Positions 13,606 through 21,994 of a stretch of DNA of 38,712 bases are shown here, piece by piece. Every line of letters begins with the position of its first letter. Positions within the stretch are counted from its first letter, which is position 1. The notes beneath the pieces are model-generated. The model was not told the origin of the DNA. It did not search any database and worked only from the letters and a program-made list of their open reading frames with translations. This DNA comes from an uncultured Microbacterium sp. GTDB taxonomy: Bacteria > Actinomycetota > Actinomycetes > Actinomycetales > Microbacteriaceae. The translations under genes and the position numbers were made by a program. Location of the stretch: positions 1 through 38,712 of the forward strand of contig CAJYJO010000025.1 in assembly GCA_913774845.1 (NCBI GenBank), read 5' to 3'.

Positions 13606-15051
13606 ATGAGACGCGCCAAGATCGTCGCAACACTCGGGCCCGCCACGTCGTCGTATGAGATGGTTCGCGCCATCATCGACGCCGGGGTGGACGTCGCCCG
13701 CCTCAACCTGAGCCACGGAGACTACTCCGTGCACGACGCCAACTTCGCCAACGTGCGCAAGGCCGCGGAGGACGCCGGTCGTCCGGTCGCCGCGCTCGTC
13801 GACCTGCAGGGCCCGAAGATCCGCCTCGGCAAGTTCGAGAACGGTCCCCACGACCTGCTGCCCGGCGACATCTTCAAGATCACCATCGAGGACATCCTCG
13901 GTACGAAGGAGATCGTCGGCACGACGTTCAAGGGCCTCCCGCAGGACGTGCGGCCCGGCGACTTCCTGCTGATCGACGACGGCAAGGTGCGCGTCGAGGT
14001 CGTCGAGACCGACGGCACCGTCGTCACCACCAAGGTCGTCGTCGGCGGCCCGGTGTCCAACAACAAGGGCATCAACCTCCCCGGCGTCGCCGTCAACGTC
14101 CCCGCTCTGAGCGAGAAGGACGAGGCCGACCTCCGCTGGGGCCTGAACGCCGGTGCCGACCTCATCGCGCTGTCGTTCGTGCGGGATGCCAAAGACATCG
14201 AGCGCGTGCACGAGATCATGGCCGAGGAGGGACGCTACATCCCCGTCATCGCCAAGATCGAGAAGCCGCAGGCGGTCGACAACCTCGAGGAGATCATCGA
14301 CGCGTTCGACGGCATCATGGTCGCCCGCGGCGACCTGGGTGTCGAGCTCCCGCTCGAGGCCGTCCCGATCGTGCAGAAGCGCGCGGTCGAGCTCGCCCGC
14401 CGCATGGCAAAGCCGGTCATCGTCGCGACGCAGATGCTCGAGTCGATGATCAACAGCCCGGTGCCCACCCGCGCCGAGACCTCCGACGTCGCCAACGCCG
14501 TCCTCGACGGCGCGGACGCGGTGATGCTCTCGGGCGAGACCAGCGTCGGCGACTACCCGGTCGTGGTCGTCGAGACCATGGCGCGCATCGTCGCCTCGAC
14601 CGAGGAGCACGGTCTCGAGCGCATCGCGCCCCTGACCAACAAGCCGCGCACGCAAGGTGGAGCCATCACCCTCGCCGCCGTCGAGGTCGCCGACTTCGTC
14701 GAGGCGAAGTACCTCTGCGTCTTCACCGAGTCGGGTGACTCGGCGCGCCGCATGTCGCGTCTGCGCTCGACGATCCCCATGATCGCGTTCACGCCCGAGC
14801 CCGGCATCCGCCGTCGCCTGGCGCTGACGTGGGGCGTGCGGTCGACGCTGGTGGAGCACGTGCCGCACACCGACAAGATGTTCCTGCAGGTCGACGACTA
14901 CCTGCTCGCCAACGACCTGGCCAAGGTCGGTGACAAGGTCGTCGTGATCTCCGGTTCCCCTCCCGGAATCGCCGGCTCGACGAACGACCTGCGCGTGCAC
15001 CGCGTGGGCGACGCCGTGCACGGCGCGGCCCCGGGGTACCAGGAAGTCTGA
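13606..15051 (+). CDS. pyk: Pyruvate kinase
   Basis: Transfers phosphate from phosphoenolpyruvate to ADP, the last step of glycolysis. The N-terminus MRRAKIVATLGPATS, the barrel motif LVDLQGPKIRLG, the active-site block IAKIEKPQAVDNLEEI and the metal/substrate loop VARGDLGVELPLE are all canonical. The lid B domain lies between residues about 70 and 170, and an allosteric C domain ends the protein. 481 residues is normal. It ends just before a strong hairpin, which makes it a separate unit from the tRNA downstream. Confidence 0.97.
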   Translation: MRRAKIVATLGPATSSYEMVRAIIDAGVDVARLNLSHGDYSVHDANFANVRKAAEDAGRPVAALVDLQGPKIRLGKFENGPHDLLPGDIFKITIEDILGTKEIVGTTFKGLPQDVRPGDFLLIDDGKVRVEVVETDGTVVTTKVVVGGPVSNNKGINLPGVAVNVPALSEKDEADLRWGLNAGADLIALSFVRDAKDIERVHEIMAEEGRYIPVIAKIEKPQAVDNLEEIIDAFDGIMVARGDLGVELPLEAVPIVQKRAVELARRMAKPVIVATQMLESMINSPVPTRAETSDVANAVLDGADAVMLSGETSVGDYPVVVVETMARIVASTEEHGLERIAPLTNKPRTQGGAITLAAVEVADFVEAKYLCVFTESGDSARRMSRLRSTIPMIAFTPEPGIRRRLALTWGVRSTLVEHVPHTDKMFLQVDDYLLANDLAKVGDKVVVISGSPPGIAGSTNDLRVHRVGDAVHGAAPGYQEV

Positions 15052-15056
15052 CCCCT

Positions 15057-15092
15057 CACGACGCGCGCCGGTTCGTACCGGCGCGCGTCGTG
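15057..15092 (+). terminator. Hairpin terminator after pyk
   Basis: A perfect 16-bp stem (CACGACGCGCGCCGGT with its complement) closes a TCGT tetraloop 5 bases after the pyk stop. There is no real T-tract, as is common for actinobacterial terminators. Confidence 0.8.
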
Positions 15093-15106
15093 GCGTTCCC
15101 GCTCGA

Positions 15107-15112
15107 TAGGGT
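15107..15112 (+). promoter_or_regulatory. -10 element of tRNA-Leu
   Basis: TAGGGT in CTCGATAGGGTGGG lies 15 bases before the mature tRNA 5' end, leaving room for a short 5' leader. Confidence 0.5.
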
Positions 15113-15127
15113 GGGAGCGCAACACCT

Positions 15128-15208
15128 GCCGGTGTGGCGGAATGGCAGACGCGGGGCACTCAAAATGCTCTGTCGAAAGACGTGTGGGTTCGAGTCCCAC
15201 CACCGGTA
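15128..15208 (+). tRNA. tRNA-Leu (anticodon CAA)
   Basis: An 81-base class II tRNA. The acceptor stem is GCCGGTG with CACCGGT (first pair G-U) and discriminator A. The anticodon stem is GGGCA/TGCTC around the loop CTCAAAA, so the anticodon is CAA, reading UUG. The extra arm is TGTC-GAAA-GACG, and the T arm is GTGGG-TTCGAGT-CCCAC. CCA is not encoded. UUG is a rare leucine codon at this G+C content. Confidence 0.95.
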
Positions 15209-15215
15209 CCCGTGA

Positions 15216-15261
15216 CAGCCCTCCAGCGATGGGGGCTGCGATCCGGGGCTTCGCGGCCCCG
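15216..15261 (+). terminator. Two hairpins after the tRNA
   Basis: CAGCCC pairs with GGGCTG (15216-15238). CGGGGC pairs with GCCCCG around TTCGCG (15244-15261). Together they probably end the tRNA transcript just before the next promoter. Neither has a T-tract. Confidence 0.45.
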
Positions 15262-15267
15262 CAGACG

Positions 15268-15273
15268 TAGGAT
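15268..15273 (+). promoter_or_regulatory. -10 element of the ANTAR regulator, leaderless
   Basis: TAGGAT ends 6 bases before the GTG at 15280. No Shine-Dalgarno sequence is visible, so the message is probably leaderless. Confidence 0.55.
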
Positions 15274-15279
15274 GGTCCC

Positions 15280-15900
15280 GTGACTGATCAAGAAGCCGTT
15301 CCGGCCAGCGCTCCGGCCGCCCCCCGACGCGTCGTCGTCGCGGAGGACGAATCGCTCATCCGCCTCGACATCGTCGAGATCCTCCGGGACAACGGTTTCG
15401 ACGTCGTGGGCGAGGCCGGCGACGGCGAGACCGCGGTCCAGCTCGCCACGGAGCTGCGCCCCGACCTCGTCATCATGGACGTGAAGATGCCCCAGCTCGA
15501 CGGCATCAGCGCCGCCGAGAAGCTCAGCAAGAACCACATCGCTCCGGTCGTGCTCCTCACCGCCTTCAGCCAGAAGGAGCTCGTCGAGCGCGCCAGCGAG
15601 GCCGGTGCCCTGGCCTACGTGGTCAAGCCGTTCACGCCGAACGACCTGCTCCCGGCGATCGAGATCGCCCTCGCGCGGTACGAGCAGATCATCACGCTCG
15701 AGGCCGAGGTCGCCGACATGGTCGAGCGCTTCGAGACCCGCAAGCTCGTCGACCGCGCCAAGGGCCTCCTCAACGAGAAGATGGGCCTGTCCGAGCCCGA
15801 GGCCTTCCGCTGGATCCAGAAGGCGTCGATGGACCGCCGCCTCACCATGCAGGACGTCGCCAAGGCGATCATCGAGCAGCTGGCCCCCAAGAAGGCCTGA
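15280..15900 (+). CDS. pdtaR: ANTAR-domain response regulator, PdtaR-like
   Basis: Two-component response regulator acting on RNA by antitermination. The receiver domain (about 16-135) has the acidic pocket at E22-D23, phospho-acceptor D67 in LVIMDVKMPQ, T94 and K116 in VVKPF. The C-terminal ANTAR domain (about 140-200) contains RAKGLLNEKMGLSEPEAFRW, typical of RNA-binding regulators. In mycobacteria the orthologue Rv1626 is phosphorylated by PdtaS and also lies between pyk and polA, as here. No histidine kinase gene is adjacent, which also matches. The 206-residue length is normal. Confidence 0.9.
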   Translation: MTDQEAVPASAPAAPRRVVVAEDESLIRLDIVEILRDNGFDVVGEAGDGETAVQLATELRPDLVIMDVKMPQLDGISAAEKLSKNHIAPVVLLTAFSQKELVERASEAGALAYVVKPFTPNDLLPAIEIALARYEQIITLEAEVADMVERFETRKLVDRAKGLLNEKMGLSEPEAFRWIQKASMDRRLTMQDVAKAIIEQLAPKKA

Positions 15901-15915
15901 TCCCGACCTCTTCGT

Positions 15916-15947
15916 GAAATGGATGCCACCTCAGTGGCATCCATTTC
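15916..15947. terminator. Bidirectional hairpin terminator
   Basis: A perfect 14-bp stem (GAAATGGATGCCAC with its complement) closes a CTCA loop between convergent genes, with TCGTTT just after. The A/T-rich base of the stem supplies short T-runs in both directions. Each arm contains the dispersed GGATGCC word. Confidence 0.85.
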
Positions 15948-15974
15948 TCGTTTCCGCAGCGAAACCCGGCGCGC

Positions 15975-16406
15975 TCAGGCCGCGGGGGCGTCCTTGATCA
16001 TGTTCGTGATGCGGATGGTCGAGCAGCGGCGCCCCTGCTCGTCGGACACCGCGATCTCGTGCACGGTGAGCGAACGGCCCAGGTGGATCGGGGTGCACAC
16101 GCCCGTCACGATCCCCGAGGTGGCCGAGCGGGTGTGCGTGGCGTTGATGTCGATGCCGACGGCGATCTTGCCGGAGCCTGCGTAGAGGTTGGCCGCCATC
16201 GAGCCGAGCGACTCGCCCAGGACGACGTACGCGCCTCCGTGCAGCAGTCCGACCGGCTGCGTGTTTCCCTCGACGGGCATGGTGGCGACGCTGCGCTCGA
16301 CCGAGAACTCGACCCACTCGATGCCCATCTTCTCGGCGAGGGCGCCCATCCCGCGCGCCTTCGCCCAGTCGAGTCCGGAGGTCGTGTCGGGAGTCGTGGA
16401 GGTCAT
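15975..16406 (-). CDS. Hotdog-fold thioesterase (PaaI-like)
   Basis: A 143-residue single hotdog domain predicted to hydrolyse acyl-CoA thioesters. The segment PVGLLHGGAYVVLGESLGS holds the conserved HGG and the downstream acidic residue of the PaaI/EntH/DHNA-CoA-type active site, and GIDINATHTRSA is the matching mid-strand motif. The exact substrate cannot be assigned. Two adjacent ATGs exist (16409 and 16406); GAAGG spacing favours the second. The reading frame stays open for kilobases upstream as an antisense shadow of polA, and only this part is credible as protein. It is convergent with the ANTAR regulator. Confidence 0.88.
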   Translation of the reverse strand: MTSTTPDTTSGLDWAKARGMGALAEKMGIEWVEFSVERSVATMPVEGNTQPVGLLHGGAYVVLGESLGSMAANLYAGSGKIAVGIDINATHTRSATSGIVTGVCTPIHLGRSLTVHEIAVSDEQGRRCSTIRITNMIKDAPAA

Positions 16407-16454
16407 CATCGCCTTCGATCGGGCCGGGGCCGGGGGAGTGTCCGTGGTTCTCGT

Positions 16455-16460
16455 TACGCT
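16455..16460 (+). promoter_or_regulatory. -10 element of polA, leaderless
   Basis: TACGCT ends 6 bases before the polA GTG. The GGAGG directly after it is too close to the start for normal use as a ribosome-binding site. Confidence 0.5.
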
Positions 16461-16466
16461 GGAGGG

Positions 16467-19103
16467 GTGACGGATGCCGAAAAGCCTACTCTCCTCGTCG
16501 TCGACGGCCATTCGCTGGCGTACCGGGCGTTCTACGCCCTGCCGGTCGACAACTTCTCGACGAAAGACGGGCAGCACACCAACGGCATCTACGGGTTCCT
16601 GTCGATGTTCGTGAACCTCGTCAAGGCCGAGAAGCCGACGCACCTCGCGGTCGCCTTCGACACCTCGCGCCAGTCGTTCCGCACGCGCGAGTACGCCGAG
16701 TACAAGGCCAACCGCAGCGAGTCCCCGTCCGAGTTCAAGGGGCAGATCCCGCTCCTGCAGGACTGCCTCCGGGCCATGGGCGTGCCGGTCCTCTCCAAAG
16801 AAGACTTCGAGGCCGACGACATCCTCGCCACCCTCGCCACGCAGGGCGCGGAGCAGGGATTCGACGTGCTGGTGTGCTCGGGCGACCGCGACACGATCCA
16901 GCTCGTCACCGACGACATCACCCTGCTGTACCCCAACGTGCAGGGGGTGTCGCAGCTCAAGCGCTACGACACCGCCGCCGTGATCGAGAAGTACGGTCTG
17001 CCGCCCGAGCAATACCCCGACATCGCGGCCCTCGTCGGCGAGACGAGCGACAACCTGCCGGGCGTGCCCAAGGTGGGCGAGAAGACCGCGGTGAAGTGGC
17101 TCACTCAGTGGGGTTCGCTCGACGCCCTGCTCGAGAACGCCGACAAGATCACCGGCGTCGTCGGCGGCAACCTCCGCGAGCACCTCGACGGCGTGCGCCG
17201 TAACCGTTCGCTCAACCGTCTGCTGCGGGACGTCGAGCTCCCGGTGGGCCCCGGCGATCTCGAGATGCACCCGCTCGACGCGCAGGCCGTGCGCGACATC
17301 TTCGCCCGCCTCGAGTTCCGCACGCTCCTTCCGCGCGTCTTCGACGCCCTCGGCGGAGACGCGGGCGAGGTCGAAGAGAAGCGCCCCACCGCGACCGCCC
17401 CGACGCCCACCCGTCTCGACGCCGACGCCCTGGCATCCTGGGCCGCCGCGGCCGCGGGACCGGTCGGCGTCACCATCGCGCTCGAGGGTTCTCAGCCCAC
17501 GGCGATCGGCCTCGCCTCGGCCGACGCCGCGGTCGAGACCGAGTGGACGGATGCCGTGGGCGAGGCGCTCGCATCGTGGTTGGCATCCGATGCGCCGAAG
17601 GTGTTCGCCGATGCCAAGCCGCAGATCAAGGCGCTCGCCCGCCGCGGTCTCGCCGTCGACGGTCTCGCCTTCGACGTCGTGCTCGCCGGGTGGCTGGTGC
17701 GCCCAAGCTTCCCCGACAAGACGCTCGGCGACCTGGTCGAGCGCGTCCTCGACGAGAAGCTGCCCGTGGCCGACCCGACCCAGCTCGTGCCCGAGACCGA
17801 GGGCGCGACGCCGGGTCAGCTGTCGTGGTTCACGCGCCGGGTGGCCGAGGCGCAGCGCGCCGAACTGCCCGAACGGGTAGCGAGCGTGCTCGACGACATC
17901 GAGCTTCCCACGCTCACCGCTCTCGCCGACATGGAGCTCGCGGGCGTCGCCGTCTCGCACGAGAAGCTCTCCGGCTTCTCGAACGAGCTCGCCGCCCGGG
18001 CCGACGCCCTGGCGCGCGACGCCTACGCCGCAATCGGTCACGAGGTGAACCTCGGCTCGCCCAAGCAGTTGCAGGAGGTGCTCTTCGACGAGCTGCAGCT
18101 GCCGAAGACGCGCAAGACCAAGAGCGGGTATACGACAGATGCCGCTGCCCTCGCCGATCTGCAGGAGAGCGCCGACCACCCCTTCCTCGACCTGCTCCTG
18201 CGTCACCGCGAGGCGACGAAGCTCAAGCAGATCATCGACGCTCTGGACACCGCGACCGGCGCCGACGGCCGCATCCACACCACCTACGTGCAGACCGGCA
18301 GCCAGACGGGGCGCCTGTCGAGCACCGACCCGAACCTGCAGAACATCCCGATCCGCACCGAGGAGAGCCGCCGCATCCGCGCCGCGTTCGAGGTGGGCGA
18401 GGGCTACGAGACACTGCTGACGGCCGACTACTCGCAGATCGAGATGCGCATCATGGCGCACCTGTCCGGCGACCCGGGGCTCATCGAGGCCTTCAACTCG
18501 GGCGAAGACCTGCACCGCTTCGTCGGTGCGCGCGTCTTCGGTGTCGAGCCGGAGGACGTCACTCCGGCCATGCGCACCAAGGTCAAGGCGATGTCGTACG
18601 GCCTCGTCTACGGCCTCTCGGCGTTCGGCCTGTCGAAGCAGCTGCGCATCGAGCAGTCCGAGGCCAAGAAGCTCATGCTCGAGTACTTCGCGCGCTTCGG
18701 TGCCGTGCGCGACTACCTGCGCGGCTCGGTCGAGCAGGCGCGTCAAGACGGCTACACCGAGACGATCTTCGGTCGCCGGCGCCCGTTCCCCGACCTCACG
18801 AGCATGAACCGCGTCCTGCGTGAGAACGCCGAGCGCGCCGCGCTCAACGCCCCCATCCAGGGCAGCGCGGCCGACATCATGAAGGTCGCCCTGTTCCGCA
18901 TCCGCGACGAGCTGGCGTCGGCGGGGCTGCGTTCGCGCGTGCTTCTCCAGATCCACGACGAACTCGTCGTCGAGATCGCGGCGGGGGAGTGGAATGCCGT
19001 CGAGCAGATCGTCCGCTCGCGCATGGCCGACGCCGCCGACCTCTCGGTGCCCCTCGACGTGCAGATCGGACGAGGCGGCGACTGGGACGAGGCGGGCCAC
19101 TAG
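16467..19103 (+). CDS. polA: DNA polymerase I
   Basis: Gap-filling and repair polymerase. The 5'-nuclease domain (about 1-290) shows DGHSLAYRAFYALP, AVAFDTSR, FEADDILATLA and VCSGDRDT. The middle domain (about 310-490) keeps the exonuclease fold length, but the metal-binding D-x-E site is absent (the strand reads VGVTIALEG), so proofreading is probably lost, as in many actinobacterial Pol I. Polymerase motif A is DYSQIEMR (D654), motif B is KVKAMSYGLVYG and motif C is HDELVVE (H830, D831). 878 residues. The GTG start is placed by the -10 hexamer and the start of the conserved domain. Confidence 0.96.
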   Translation: MTDAEKPTLLVVDGHSLAYRAFYALPVDNFSTKDGQHTNGIYGFLSMFVNLVKAEKPTHLAVAFDTSRQSFRTREYAEYKANRSESPSEFKGQIPLLQDCLRAMGVPVLSKEDFEADDILATLATQGAEQGFDVLVCSGDRDTIQLVTDDITLLYPNVQGVSQLKRYDTAAVIEKYGLPPEQYPDIAALVGETSDNLPGVPKVGEKTAVKWLTQWGSLDALLENADKITGVVGGNLREHLDGVRRNRSLNRLLRDVELPVGPGDLEMHPLDAQAVRDIFARLEFRTLLPRVFDALGGDAGEVEEKRPTATAPTPTRLDADALASWAAAAAGPVGVTIALEGSQPTAIGLASADAAVETEWTDAVGEALASWLASDAPKVFADAKPQIKALARRGLAVDGLAFDVVLAGWLVRPSFPDKTLGDLVERVLDEKLPVADPTQLVPETEGATPGQLSWFTRRVAEAQRAELPERVASVLDDIELPTLTALADMELAGVAVSHEKLSGFSNELAARADALARDAYAAIGHEVNLGSPKQLQEVLFDELQLPKTRKTKSGYTTDAAALADLQESADHPFLDLLLRHREATKLKQIIDALDTATGADGRIHTTYVQTGSQTGRLSSTDPNLQNIPIRTEESRRIRAAFEVGEGYETLLTADYSQIEMRIMAHLSGDPGLIEAFNSGEDLHRFVGARVFGVEPEDVTPAMRTKVKAMSYGLVYGLSAFGLSKQLRIEQSEAKKLMLEYFARFGAVRDYLRGSVEQARQDGYTETIFGRRRPFPDLTSMNRVLRENAERAALNAPIQGSAADIMKVALFRIRDELASAGLRSRVLLQIHDELVVEIAAGEWNAVEQIVRSRMADAADLSVPLDVQIGRGGDWDEAGH

Positions 19104-19136
19104 CGCCAGGGGCGTGCGTCCCGGCCGCGGCTTCCC

Positions 19137-19142
19137 TAGGCT
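19137..19142 (+). promoter_or_regulatory. -10 element of the DUF885 gene, leaderless
   Basis: TAGGCT ends 6 bases before the ATG at 19149. Confidence 0.5.
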
Positions 19143-19148
19143 CGGAGG

Positions 19149-20825
19149 ATGACTGACGCACAACGCACCCCCACGCCGGTCGACACGATCGCCGACGCGT
19201 GGGTCGACACCCTGGCCGAGCGGGAGCCGACGCTCGCGACCTACATCGGGCGTTTCGAGCACAACGGGCGGTTCGGCGACTACAGCCCCGAGGGTGCTGA
19301 CGCTCTCATCGCCGAGGCGCGCGCGACGAGGGCCGCCCTCGACGCCGCCGACGCCGTCGACGCGATCGACACCGTCACCAAGATGGACCTGGGCCGCGAG
19401 CTCGACCTGATGATCGAGAAGCACGAGGCCAAGACGAACCTGCGCGACCTGAACGTCATCGCGTCTCCCGCGCAGGACATCCGCTCGACCTTCGACCTCA
19501 TGCCCACCGCGACGGTCGACGACTGGTCGACGATCTCGCAGCGGCTCAAGGCCCTGCCCGGCGCGATCGACGGGTACATCGCGACCCTCCGTCAGGGGAT
19601 CAGCGAGGACGTCGTCCCGGCTCGCCGCCAGGTCACCGAGGTCGTGACCCAGATCGCGCGGTACACCTCCGACACGGGGTTCTTCGCCGAGTTCGTGGGC
19701 GAGGCCGCTCCCGAGGAGGGGCAGCTGCCGGCATCCCTCGCTCGTGACCTGTCGACCAATGCCAACGCCGCGCGTGTGGCCTACGACGCGCTGGCGTCGT
19801 TCCTGTCGTCGGAGCTCGCCCCCGCGGCGGGCGAGATCGACGCGGTCGGGCGCGAGCTGTACGCCCTGCACTCCCGGCACTTCCTCGGCGCCGAGATCGA
19901 CCTCGACGAGACCTACGAGTGGGGCGTCGAGGAACTCGCGCGCATGGTCGCCGAGCAGGAGGCGATCGCGAACGAGATCCTGCCGGGTGCGAGCGTCGAG
20001 GAGGCGGTGGCGTTCCTCGAGAAGGACGAGTCCCGCAAGCTCCGCGGCACGAAGGCCCTGCAGGAATGGATGCAGCGCACGAGCGACAGGGCCGTCGAGG
20101 AGCTCGGTCGCACGCACTTCGACATCGCCGAGCCCATCCGCCACCTCGAGTGCATGATCGCGCCCACCAACGAGGGCGGGATCTACTACACCGGTCCGAC
20201 CGACGACTTCTCGCGGCCGGGGCGCATGTGGTGGTCGGTGCCCGAGGGCGTCGACACCTTCGACACCTGGCGTGAGCTGACGACCGTCTACCACGAGGGC
20301 GTTCCGGGCCACCACCTGCAGATCGCGCAGGCGGTGTACAACCGCGCCGAGCTCAACTCGTGGCGGCGCCTGCTCGCGGGCACGAGTGGTCACGCCGAGG
20401 GCTGGGCGCTGTACGCGGAGCGCCTCATGCAGCAACTCGGCTACCTCGACGACCCCGCCGACCGCCTCGGCATGCTCGACGGTCAGCGCATGCGCGCTGC
20501 TCGGGTCGTGCTCGACATCGGCGTGCACCTGCAGAAGCCGCGTCTCGACGGCACCGGGACGTGGGACCACGACTACGCCCTGGCGTTCATGCTGAAGAAC
20601 GTCAACATGAGCGAGGAGTTCGTGCGCTTCGAGGTCAACCGCTACCTCGGCTGGCCCGGACAGGCCCCGTCCTACAAGGTGGGGCAGCGCATCTGGGAGC
20701 AGGTGCGCGACGAGGAGCAGGAGCGTCGCGGCGCCGACTTCTCGATGAAGCAGTTCCACACCCGCGCGCTCGACATCGGGGGCGTCGGTCTCGACACGCT
20801 GCGCGCGGCTCTGGCATCCGCATGA
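19149..20825 (+). CDS. DUF885 family protein, likely metallopeptidase-like
   Basis: A 558-residue soluble protein of the DUF885 family. The conserved C-terminal half has VYHEGVPGHHLQ (H382, E383, H388, H389), resembling a zinc-binding HExxH-type helix. GTSGHAEGWALYAERL follows and may supply further ligands. These motifs suggest a metal-dependent peptidase or hydrolase, but the substrate is unknown. No signal peptide is visible, so the protein is probably cytoplasmic. It starts shortly after polA from its own promoter and ends before a strong hairpin, so it looks monocistronic. Confidence 0.88.
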   Translation: MTDAQRTPTPVDTIADAWVDTLAEREPTLATYIGRFEHNGRFGDYSPEGADALIAEARATRAALDAADAVDAIDTVTKMDLGRELDLMIEKHEAKTNLRDLNVIASPAQDIRSTFDLMPTATVDDWSTISQRLKALPGAIDGYIATLRQGISEDVVPARRQVTEVVTQIARYTSDTGFFAEFVGEAAPEEGQLPASLARDLSTNANAARVAYDALASFLSSELAPAAGEIDAVGRELYALHSRHFLGAEIDLDETYEWGVEELARMVAEQEAIANEILPGASVEEAVAFLEKDESRKLRGTKALQEWMQRTSDRAVEELGRTHFDIAEPIRHLECMIAPTNEGGIYYTGPTDDFSRPGRMWWSVPEGVDTFDTWRELTTVYHEGVPGHHLQIAQAVYNRAELNSWRRLLAGTSGHAEGWALYAERLMQQLGYLDDPADRLGMLDGQRMRAARVVLDIGVHLQKPRLDGTGTWDHDYALAFMLKNVNMSEEFVRFEVNRYLGWPGQAPSYKVGQRIWEQVRDEEQERRGADFSMKQFHTRALDIGGVGLDTLRAALASA

Positions 20826-20830
20826 TCTCC

Positions 20831-20862
20831 CCGAGGGGCGTCGCATCGGCGGCGCCCCTCGG
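20831..20862 (+). terminator. Hairpin terminator after the DUF885 gene
   Basis: CCGAGGGGCG pairs with CGCCCCTCGG and continues inward through four more pairs (one G-U) to an ATCG loop, giving a 14-bp stem that begins 5 bases after the stop. Confidence 0.8.
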
Positions 20863-20890
20863 CGATGCGGGGGAATACGCCGCGGTCGCG

Positions 20891-20896
20891 TAAAGT
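20891..20896 (+). promoter_or_regulatory. -10 element of the LLM oxidoreductase-MFS pair
   Basis: TAAAGT in GCGTAAAGTTCATTCATCC lies 27 bases before the ATG at 20924. The short leader contains AAGGAG. Confidence 0.45.
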
Positions 20897-20923
20897 TCAT
20901 TCATCCGAATGCAAGGAGACCCC

Positions 20924-21994
20924 ATGGACGTTCGTTCCCTCGAGCTCGGCCTCGACACCTTCGGAGACATCTCCCGCGCCCCCGACGGGTCGCTGCTGTC
21001 GGACGCGCAGACCATCCGCAACGTCGTCGACCAGGCGGTCCTGGCCGACGAGGTCGGTCTGTCGTTCTTCGGGGTGGGGGAGCACCACCGCAAGGACTTC
21101 GCGGTCACCAGCCCCGAGATCGTCCTGGCCGCGGCCGCCGCGCGCACGAAGGACATCCACCTCGGCACCGCGGTGACCGTGCTCTCGAGCGACGACCCGG
21201 TTCGCGTGTATGAGCGCTTCGCCACCCTGGATGCCATCTCGAACGGGCGCGCCGAGGTCATCCTGGGGCGCGGCTCGTTCATCGAGTCGTTCCCCCTCTT
21301 CGGCTACGACCTCGCCGACTACGAGCAGTTGTTCTCGGAGAAGCTCGAGCTGTTCTCGCACCTGCTGACCGAGAAGCCCGTGACCTGGTCGGGCCGTACG
21401 CGCGCCGCCCTCCAGGACGCCGACGTGTACCCCAAGACCGAGACCGGGCTGACCGCGTGGGTCGGGGTCGGCGGCTCTCCGGAGTCGGTGGTGCGCACGG
21501 CGCGCTACGGCTACGGTCTCGTGCTCGCGATCATCGGCGGCTCGGCGGCCCGCTTCCGCCCCTACGCCGATCTCTACCGCCGCTCGCTCGCGGAGCTCGG
21601 CAAGCCGCAGATGCCCATCTCGGTGCACTCGCCCGGCCACGTCGCCGCGACCGACGAGCAGGCGTGGGACGAAGCCTTCGAGGGCGTCGCCGAGCTCAAC
21701 AACACGATCGGCCGCGAGCGCGGCTGGCCCGAGTACAACCGCATGCGTTTCCAGCACGACGTCGGTCCCGAGGGGTCGATGTACGTCGGCTCGCCCGAGA
21801 CCGTCGCGCGCAAGATCGCGGCGACCGTGCGGGCGCTGGGCAACTCGCGCTTCCAGATGAAGATCGCGAGCGGGTCGATCTCGCACGAACGGCTCCTGTC
21901 GAGCATCGAGCTGTACGGCACGAAGGTGCGTCCCCTTGTCGAGGAGATGCTCGCCGACAGCTCCGCGCCGGCCGACGCTCCCGGCATCCGGTGA
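20924..21994 (+). CDS. LLM-class flavin-dependent oxidoreductase
   Basis: A 356-residue luciferase-like (beta/alpha)8 oxidoreductase expected to use reduced FMN or F420. Typical features are the N-terminal strand LELGLDTFGD, GVGEHHRKDFAVTSPEI, the alpha/beta core LGTAVTVLSSDDPVRVYERFA, and LGRGSFIESFPLFGYDL. It resembles the 2I7G-type LLM subgroup. The substrate is unknown. The ATG at 20924 with AAGGAG 5 bases upstream is preferred over an in-frame ATG at 20909. The stop overlaps the GTG of the MFS transporter (GTGA), suggesting that transport and oxidation of one compound are linked. Confidence 0.9.
   Translation: MDVRSLELGLDTFGDISRAPDGSLLSDAQTIRNVVDQAVLADEVGLSFFGVGEHHRKDFAVTSPEIVLAAAAARTKDIHLGTAVTVLSSDDPVRVYERFATLDAISNGRAEVILGRGSFIESFPLFGYDLADYEQLFSEKLELFSHLLTEKPVTWSGRTRAALQDADVYPKTETGLTAWVGVGGSPESVVRTARYGYGLVLAIIGGSAARFRPYADLYRRSLAELGKPQMPISVHSPGHVAATDEQAWDEAFEGVAELNNTIGRERGWPEYNRMRFQHDVGPEGSMYVGSPETVARKIAATVRALGNSRFQMKIASGSISHERLLSSIELYGTKVRPLVEEMLADSSAPADAPGIR

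Noticed and set aside
16410-20900. A 1641-codon minus-strand frame that continues upstream of the thioesterase
   Set aside because: Only the last 143 residues match a protein family. The rest is antisense to polA and DUF885 and lacks domain features.
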